A stretch of DNA of 9,843 bases, taken from contig CAMHMW010000061.1 of the NCBI GenBank assembly GCA_946186335.1, positions 1 through 9,843 of the forward strand. The letters are read 5' to 3'. Position numbers and translations under genes: made by a program. This DNA is from an uncultured Candidatus Melainabacteria bacterium. GTDB taxonomy: Bacteria > Cyanobacteriota > Vampirovibrionia > Gastranaerophilales > Gastranaerophilaceae. The notes beneath the pieces were generated by a model, which was not told where the DNA came from, did no database searches, and saw only the letters and a program-made list of their open reading frames with translations. Positions 5,625 to 9,843 of this stretch are shown one piece after another. Position 1 is the stretch's first letter; each line of letters begins with the position of its first letter.

Positions 5625-7395
5625 ATGCTTCCTGCGGAACTTCCACACTTCCGACAGATTTCATACGTTTTTTACCTTTTTTCTGTTTTTCCAAAAGTTT
5701 ACGTTTTCTGGTAATATCACCGCCGTAACATTTTGCAAGTACGTTTTTGCGCATGGCTTTTATGGTTGTTCTTGCGATTATTCTGCCGCCGATTGCCGCC
5801 TGTACAGGTACTTCAAAAAGTTGTCTGGGGATAATTTCTTTCAGTTTTGAGGTTAATTTTTGACCAATGTAAAAAGCACTATCTTCATGACATATAACAG
5901 AAAGTGCATCTACCACCTCGCCCGCAAGCATAATATCCAGTTTTACAAGTTTTGAACGCTTGTATTCGCTAAACTCATAATCCAAACTTGCATAACCCTT
6001 TGTTCTTGATTTCAACTGGTCATAAAAATCGGTAATAACTTCACTTAACGGAATTTCGTATGCCAAATCAACACGAACTTTATCAAGATATGTCATATTA
6101 ATAAATATACCGCGTTTTGTCTGTGCCAAATCCATCAAAGTTCCCACAAACTCATTCGGGGTAATAATCTGAACTTTTACATAGGGTTCTTCTATATAAT
6201 CTCTGTACTGTGCCGGGGGAAGATTTGCGGGGTTATCAATTTCAACCACTTCACCATTTGTTTTATGAACACGGTAAACAACAGACGGAGCCGTTGTAAC
6301 TAGGGTTAAATCGTATTCCCTTTCCAGACGCTCCTGAGCAATTTCCATGTGAAGCATTCCCAAAAATCCGCAGCGAAAACCAAAACCCAAAGCGGACGAT
6401 GTTTCCGGTTCAAAAGTGATACTTGAATCATTAAGTTTTAACTTTTCAAGCGCCTCTTTCAAATCACCGTAATCTTCGTTATCAACCGGATACATACCGG
6501 AAAATACCATCGGCAGCGCCTCTTTATACCCCGGCAACGGTTCTTTTGCAGGGTTTTCAACATTTGTTATGGTATCACCGACAAACCTTGTCAATTCTTT
6601 TATAGAACCCGCAAAATATCCTACATCCCCGCAGGTGAGTTTTTTGACGGGTACTCTTGTCGGTGTCTGATACCCAAGTTCAATAACTTCGTATTCTTTG
6701 TTACAAGCCATAAAACGAATCTTATCCCCGACGGAAATACTGCCGTCAACGACTTTAAAATAACAGACAGTACCGAGATACTGGTCATAAACACTATCAA
6801 AAACCAATGCTCTTAACGGTTTATCCGAATTGTCATCGGGGGCGGGAATATAGTTTACAACCGCTTCCAAAACTTCTTCTATACCTTCCCCTGTTTTTGC
6901 GCTGACAGGAATTGCCATCGAGGCATCAATTCCCAAAATTTCTTCAATTTCCTGTCTTACACGCTCAACATCGGCAGATGGGAGATCTATTTTATTAATA
7001 ACGGGTATAATTTCCAAATCCTGTTCTATTGCAAGGTAAACATTTGCTAACGTTTGTGCCTCAACACCCTGAGTCGCATCAACAATTAACAACGCCCCCT
7101 CACATGCTGCCAGAGAACGTGAAACTTCATAAGAAAAATCAACGTGTCCGGGAGTATCTATCAGATTAAGTTCATAATCTTTGCCATCCTGCGCTTTATA
7201 ATTCATTCTTGCCGCATTCAGTTTAATGGTAATTCCCCGTTCACGTTCAATATCCATTGAATCAAGAAGCTGCTCCTGCATATCACGCTGGGCAACCGTA
7301 CCTGTTTTTTCCAGTAATCTGTCGGCGAGCGTTGATTTTCCGTGGTCAATGTGGGCAATTATACAAAAATTTCTAACGTTATCTCTGGTACTCAT
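5593..7395 (-). CDS. lepA: Elongation factor 4 (LepA), ribosome-associated GTPase
   Basis: A full-length 600-residue EF4/LepA (E. coli 599), a translational GTPase that binds ribosomes and influences elongation, initiation or 30S assembly under stress. G-motifs in order: AHIDHGKST (14-22), RGIT (53-56), DTPGH (80-84, with catalytic-type H84), NKID (134-137) and SAK (165-167). The EF-G-like domains follow, with FGFRCGFLGMLHMEI in the middle. The LepA-specific C-terminal tail is intact (GGDITRKRKLLEKQKKGKKR, then MKSVGSVEVPQEAFMAVL). The start at 7393-7395 matches the family N-terminus; no other ATG, GTG or TTG is in frame just upstream. No Shine-Dalgarno is present; the -10 box lies 7 bases before the ATG, pointing to a leaderless mRNA. 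No terminator is seen after the stop, which lies inside the convergent luxR-like gene. Confidence 0.98.
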   Translation of the reverse strand: MSTRDNVRNFCIIAHIDHGKSTLADRLLEKTGTVAQRDMQEQLLDSMDIERERGITIKLNAARMNYKAQDGKDYELNLIDTPGHVDFSYEVSRSLAACEGALLIVDATQGVEAQTLANVYLAIEQDLEIIPVINKIDLPSADVERVRQEIEEILGIDASMAIPVSAKTGEGIEEVLEAVVNYIPAPDDNSDKPLRALVFDSVYDQYLGTVCYFKVVDGSISVGDKIRFMACNKEYEVIELGYQTPTRVPVKKLTCGDVGYFAGSIKELTRFVGDTITNVENPAKEPLPGYKEALPMVFSGMYPVDNEDYGDLKEALEKLKLNDSSITFEPETSSALGFGFRCGFLGMLHMEIAQERLEREYDLTLVTTAPSVVYRVHKTNGEVVEIDNPANLPPAQYRDYIEEPYVKVQIITPNEFVGTLMDLAQTKRGIFINMTYLDKVRVDLAYEIPLSEVITDFYDQLKSRTKGYASLDYEFSEYKRSKLVKLDIMLAGEVVDALSVICHEDSAFYIGQKLTSKLKEIIPRQLFEVPVQAAIGGRIIARTTIKAMRKNVLAKCYGGDITRKRKLLEKQKKGKKRMKSVGSVEVPQEAFMAVLSLDED

Positions 7396-7402
7396 AATTT
7401 TG

Positions 7403-7431
7403 ATTATATATGAAACAGGGGTAAATGCAAA
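7403..7431 (-). promoter_or_regulatory. predicted leaderless promoter of lepA
   Basis: On the reverse strand TTTGCA (7426-7431; 4 of 6 to consensus) is followed after exactly 17 bases by a perfect TATAAT (7403-7408). Seven bases separate the -10 box from the lepA ATG, so the expected start of transcription is the A of the ATG or the base before it. This agrees with the absence of a Shine-Dalgarno. Confidence 0.6.
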
Positions 7432-7458
7432 ACAATTGAAAATGGAAGATTTTTTAAA

Positions 7459-7498
7459 AGTCGGATAAGTCTGTTAAGTCTATAAGTCTGATAAGTCC
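7459..7498. repeat. short tandem repeat cluster, 8-9 bp units (copy 2)
   Basis: Four units, AGTCGGATA, AGTCTGTTA, AGTCTATA and AGTCTGATA, plus a partial AGTCC. Same family and orientation as the cluster at 3281-3318. It begins 28 bp upstream of the lepA -35 box, again beside the promoter of a minus-strand housekeeping gene. Confidence 0.85.
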
Positions 7499-7551
7499 AA
7501 AACAGAATAGTTTGTTATTAAGACATCAATGAATTATCAGAGATTTAATGA

Positions 7552-7588
7552 TATTACTACATATTTGCTATTGCAAATCTTCGTAATA
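7552..7588. repeat. two-tier inverted repeat between lepA and the LprI-like gene
   Basis: Outer arms TATTAC (7552-7557) / GTAATA (7583-7588) enclose inner arms ATTTGC (7563-7568) / GCAAAT (7573-7578) with loop TATT. It lies upstream of the -35 box of the next gene, so it would act as DNA or belong to another transcript. No T-run follows on either strand. The remaining bases 7499-7603 show nothing else. Confidence 0.45.
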
Positions 7589-7603
7589 ACAGGGTAAATG
7601 TAA

Positions 7604-7632
7604 TTGACAGTAGTCAAAAAATCTGGTAGAAT
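7604..7632 (+). promoter_or_regulatory. near-consensus sigma-70 promoter of the LprI-like gene
   Basis: A perfect TTGACA (7604-7609) is followed after 17 bases by TAGAAT (7627-7632). TGG directly before the -10 gives an extended -10 element. This is the strongest promoter in the window; transcription should begin near 7639, leaving about 98 bases of leader. Confidence 0.8.
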
Positions 7633-7638
7633 AGTTGT

Positions 7639-7736
7639 GTTGAGTTTTCGCTAAATAACCTATATACGAATATCCTTGAAGAAAGGATAAAGGTTTTACT
7701 ATGTGAAATTAATAATTTTTCGGGTAAAATAAGTTT
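7639..7736 (+). promoter_or_regulatory. leader with SD hairpin and AUG-UGA start-stop
   Basis: The leader holds a 7-bp hairpin TATCCTT (7671-7677) / AAGGATA (7683-7689) with a 5-base loop. Next come AAAGG (7689-7693), a 7-base spacer and ATG at 7701 followed at once by TGA (7704-7706). This is therefore a well-placed ribosome site on a one-codon reading frame. The real start at 7737 is 30 bases further on and has no clear Shine-Dalgarno. This arrangement could throttle or reinitiate translation. Confidence 0.4.
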
Positions 7737-8204
7737 ATGAGAAAATATGCTCTTACAATCTTAATAATCCTGTCTGTGTTATCGCTAACCGGTTTTACAC
7801 TTGCAATAAAATACAAAAACCAGATACAAGAGTTAAATATAAAAATTGAAGAAGTTGATTCTAAATTTGAAATCGATAAAGAATTGCAAAAATGTGCTTC
7901 TGAAAATTTTATGACTGCTGGTATGAATAATTGTACTCAGGATGGTATTGATGCTTGGAACAAAGAAATCCTAAAATATTCAGAGCAAATAAAACAGTAT
8001 CTGAATAATGATGATTTACAATTATTCGTAAATGCTCAAATGTCATGGGAAGATTATTATAAAAAAGAAAATGATTTTTTAAACAACGCAATTGAACAAA
8101 AAGACGGGGATATACATACGACAATAACTATTGGATATTTATATGAAATAACAAAACAAAGAGCATTGTCGTTAAAGTCATATTTATTGCAATTAAATGA
8201 TTAA
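7737..8204 (+). CDS. LprI/DUF1311-like envelope protein with N-terminal membrane anchor
   Basis: A 155-residue protein. Residues 4-24 form a hydrophobic signal peptide or anchor after MRK; TLA at 21-23 is a possible signal peptidase site, and there is no lipobox. A charged, coiled-coil-like stretch follows (25-50). Residues 53-150 match the LprI N-terminal (DUF1311) pattern: KCAS with C53, TAGMNNC with C66, then AQMSWEDYYKKENDF (100-114) and YLYEITKQRALSLKSYL (134-150). M. tuberculosis LprI inhibits lysozyme; most DUF1311 proteins are uncharacterised. C53 and C66 may form a disulfide outside the cytoplasm. It has its own strong promoter and terminator, so it is monocistronic. Three sampled 60-base lines hold 45 G/C of 180 (25%), lower than the lepA and leuS lines I counted, which hints at acquisition from elsewhere or relaxed constraint. 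The family call is by pattern and moderately sure. Confidence 0.8.
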   Translation: MRKYALTILIILSVLSLTGFTLAIKYKNQIQELNIKIEEVDSKFEIDKELQKCASENFMTAGMNNCTQDGIDAWNKEILKYSEQIKQYLNNDDLQLFVNAQMSWEDYYKKENDFLNNAIEQKDGDIHTTITIGYLYEITKQRALSLKSYLLQLND

Positions 8205-8256
8205 CAAACTTATTTTACCTTATTTATACGTGTTACTACATATAATAAGTAGGTAG

Positions 8257-8287
8257 GGTGGGCAAAATGAAATGTGCCCACCTTTTT
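8257..8287 (+). terminator. intrinsic terminator of the LprI-like gene
   Basis: An 8-bp GC-rich stem GGTGGGCA (8257-8264) / TGCCCACC (8275-8282), with a 10-base loop, is followed by TTTTT (8283-8287). The arm lies in a TAGGTAGGGTGGGCA context that resembles palindromic repeats dispersed in many bacterial genomes, so the terminator may derive from such a repeat. Confidence 0.85.
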
Positions 8288-8344
8288 AAATCCGGTGGGT
8301 GACAATAAACGGTAATCACGTCTTGATTAAAGACTAATAACCTT

Positions 8345-8378
8345 AAACGGTATTACAAAATTTTGTGATACCGTTTTT
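8345..8378 (+). terminator. 32-bp near-perfect palindrome with T-run
   Basis: Arms AAACGGTATTACAAAA (8345-8360) and TTTTGTGATACCGTTT (8361-8376) match at 15 of 16 positions, the exception being a G-U pair in RNA. There is no spacer, so the loop would come from the central AAAATTTT. TT-A-TTT follows. It is a good terminator structure but lies 58 bases after the first terminator, so it serves as backup, ends an unseen RNA, or is a protein-binding palindrome upstream of leuS. Before it, 8313-8334 holds two mutually exclusive small hairpins (TAATCA/TGATTA and GTCTT/AAGAC). Confidence 0.65.
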
Positions 8379-8384
8379 ATTTCT

Positions 8385-8410
8385 TATGTTTGTGATAGAC
8401 TACAAACATA
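8385..8410. repeat. inverted repeat upstream of leuS
   Basis: Perfect 9-bp arms TATGTTTGT (8385-8393) and ACAAACATA (8402-8410) flank 8 bases. TTTGTGATA occurs both here (8389-8397) and in the preceding palindrome (8362-8370). A possible operator near the leuS promoter; a weak promoter TTGTGA (8390-8395) with GATATT (8414-8419), 18 bases apart, overlaps it. Confidence 0.45.
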
Positions 8411-8425
8411 GAGGATATTTTAAGG

Positions 8426-8455
8426 TATGTAGGTTGGGATTGCTATCCCGACATA
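8426..8455 (+). repeat. leader hairpin just before the leuS ribosome site
   Basis: GTTGGGAT (8433-8440) pairs with ATCCCGAC (8445-8452) through one G-U pair and a TGCT loop. Alternatively, TATGT (8426-8430) and TGGGAT (8435-8440) pair with ATCCCGACATA, leaving a 4-base bulge. No T-run follows, so it is not a terminator. The GTAGGTTGGGA start resembles the GTAGGTAGGGTGGGC of the terminator at 8257, suggesting related palindromic elements. Confidence 0.5.
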
Positions 8456-8476
8456 TAAAACACAGATGGAGCAAAA

Positions 8477-9843
8477 ATGAAAGAAAATTATTTTCCGCAA
8501 GAAATAGAAAAAAAATGGCAAAAAATCTGGGATGATACACACGCTTTTAAAACCCCTGATAAATCAGACAAACCAAAGTATTATGCCCTTTCAATGTTTC
8601 CGTACCCGTCAGGAAAACTCCACATGGGTCATGTCAGAAACTATACAATTACAGATGTTATAGCACGTTTTAAAAAAGCAAACGGTTTTAATGTTTTGCA
8701 CCCAATCGGCTGGGACAGTTTCGGACTTCCTGCGGAAAATGCAGCAATGAAACATAATGCAGACCCCGAAACATGGACGGATGAAAACATTGCATATATG
8801 ACAAAACAGTTAAAAATGCTCGGGTTATCTTATGACTGGGACAGAGAAGTTACAACCTGCAAACCCGATTATTATAAATGGACTCAATGGCTGTTTTTAC
8901 AACTTTATAAAAAAGGACTTGTTTATAAAAAAGAGGCTGCCGTAAACTGGTGTGATGAATGCGGAACAGTTCTTGCAAACGAACAGGTTATAGACGGAAA
9001 ATGCTGGAGATGTGACAGCGTTGTTGAGAAAAAATACCTCTCACAATGGTTCATAAAAATTACCGAATACGCAGATGCTTTACTGGAAGATTTAGACAAA
9101 CTCACCGGCTGGGGCGATAACGTAAAAACAATGCAGGCAAACTGGATAGGAAAATCTCACGGTGCAATCTTCAAATTCCCCGTAATTGACTCTCCAAACG
9201 GTGATGTAAAAGAAGTTCCGGTTTATACAACAAGACCCGATACCGTTCACGGTATAACTTATCTTGTTGTAGCACCCGAATATAAAGATATAGAAAAACT
9301 TACAACCGCAGAAAACAAACAGGCGGTTGAAGAATACAGAGCAAATGCCCGCAAAATGACTGAAATTGAAAGACTTTCAACAGACAGAATCAAAACCGGT
9401 GTTCCGTTAGGAACTCATTGTAAAAACCCGTTCACGGGAGAAACTTTCCCATTATGGACTGCTGATTATGCTCTTGTTGAATACGGAACAGGCGCAGTTA
9501 TGGCTGTTCCGACTCACGACACCCGTGACTTTGATTTTGCAAAAAAATATAATCTGCCATTGAAGGTGGTTATTCAAAACCCTGAAAATCCATCAAACTG
9601 CGAAAATGAAGCATACGTAGATGAGGGTATTCTGATAAATTCGGGCGAATTTAACGGAATGAAGAACACCGAAGCAAAAAAAGCAATAACAGAAAAAGCG
9701 GTCAGAGAGGGTTTTGGCGAATTTAAAACACAATACAGACTTCGTGACTGGTTGATTTCACGTCAAAGATACTGGGGAGCGCCTATTCCCGTTGTATATT
9801 GTGACAAGTGCGGAATCGTACCCGTTCCCGAAGAACAACTGCC
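8477..9843 (+). CDS. leuS: Leucyl-tRNA synthetase, 3' end outside window
   Basis: Class I synthetase charging tRNA-Leu with leucine in the cytoplasm. The frame is open from the ATG at 8477 through 455 codons to the window edge, just over half of a typical bacterial LeuRS (about 800-860 aa); the KMSKS loop and anticodon-binding part lie outside. The N-terminus has PYPSGKLHMGHVRNY with the HIGH-type motif HMGH at residues 49-52, and GWDSFGLPAENAA. A zinc module has C159, C162, C176 and C179 (CDEC and CWRC); a further CDKC pair is C442/C445. The CP1 editing domain shows TTRPDT and EYGTGAVMAVPTHDTRDFDFA, with the conserved threonine-rich motif and aspartates kept, so editing should be active. LRDWLISRQRYWG follows. 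GGAG (8468-8471) is 5 bases before the ATG. A four-codon frame ATG GAG CAA AAA TGA (8466-8480) overlaps the start but has no ribosome site of its own. Confidence 0.99.
   Translation, partial: MKENYFPQEIEKKWQKIWDDTHAFKTPDKSDKPKYYALSMFPYPSGKLHMGHVRNYTITDVIARFKKANGFNVLHPIGWDSFGLPAENAAMKHNADPETWTDENIAYMTKQLKMLGLSYDWDREVTTCKPDYYKWTQWLFLQLYKKGLVYKKEAAVNWCDECGTVLANEQVIDGKCWRCDSVVEKKYLSQWFIKITEYADALLEDLDKLTGWGDNVKTMQANWIGKSHGAIFKFPVIDSPNGDVKEVPVYTTRPDTVHGITYLVVAPEYKDIEKLTTAENKQAVEEYRANARKMTEIERLSTDRIKTGVPLGTHCKNPFTGETFPLWTADYALVEYGTGAVMAVPTHDTRDFDFAKKYNLPLKVVIQNPENPSNCENEAYVDEGILINSGEFNGMKNTEAKKAITEKAVREGFGEFKTQYRLRDWLISRQRYWGAPIPVVYCDKCGIVPVPEEQL

Noticed and set aside
7226..7468. Plus-strand frame antisense to the lepA start
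   Set aside because: Covers conserved LepA G-domain codons and the lepA promoter; its end is made of the tandem repeat.
7909..8124. Minus-strand frame within the LprI-like gene
   Set aside because: Shadow of the plus-strand gene, with no promoter or ribosome site.
8205..8476. T-box riboswitch upstream of leuS
   Set aside because: AGGGTGG at 8255 recalls the T-box core, but the ACCGCG continuation is missing, the element is part of a complete terminator, and no specifier stem is seen.
8923..9105. Minus-strand frame within leuS
   Set aside because: Antisense to the conserved LeuRS zinc module.

Overview
The window is a chromosomal, housekeeping-rich segment of an AT-rich bacterium. The best fit is a member of the cyanobacterial phylum, probably a non-photosynthetic Gastranaerophilales/Vampirovibrionia-type gut bacterium. 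The evidence for this is indirect. RpoB is compact before the rifampicin region and carries a cyanobacteria-like GPNAGLIGSLA stretch. rpoB starts its own transcription unit and is not preceded by rplL, as in cyanobacteria. LepA reads well against cyanobacterial LepA. No 16S or other decisive marker is present, so the assignment is an inference.

Layout. Bases 1-3005 (minus) hold the first 1,001 codons of rpoB, with the 3' end outside the window. Bases 3006-3547 form a divergent regulatory region with an rpoB promoter and long leader, a short tandem-repeat cluster and the DUF378 promoter. Bases 3548-4509 (plus) hold a small DUF378 membrane protein and a PgeF/YfiH-type laccase-domain protein, separated by a hairpin that buries the pgeF start codon. 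A bidirectional terminator at 4511-4532 separates them from a convergent alanine-rich orphan gene (4573-5073, minus). A lone LuxR-type helix-turn-helix gene (5388-5624, plus) diverges from that orphan and overlaps, tail to tail, the 3' end of lepA (5593-7395, minus). lepA appears to have a leaderless promoter with a second copy of the tandem-repeat family just upstream. Bases 7604-8287 (plus) form a self-contained, very AT-rich unit: a near-consensus promoter, an unusual leader with an AUG-UGA start-stop, a LprI-like envelope protein and a strong terminator. After a hairpin-rich gap comes leuS (8477-9843, plus), which runs off the window with 455 codons present.

Functionally the conserved genes serve transcription (rpoB), translation (lepA, leuS) and cell-wall quality control (pgeF). 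The LprI-like protein belongs to an envelope/lysozyme-inhibitor family. The small LuxR regulator and the alanine-rich orphan share a divergent promoter region and may be functionally linked, but nothing in the sequence proves it. I see no CRISPR array, transposase, phage gene, tRNA or rRNA. No clear new multi-gene system is visible. The unusual signals are mainly in the gene starts and in the intergenic repeats and hairpins.
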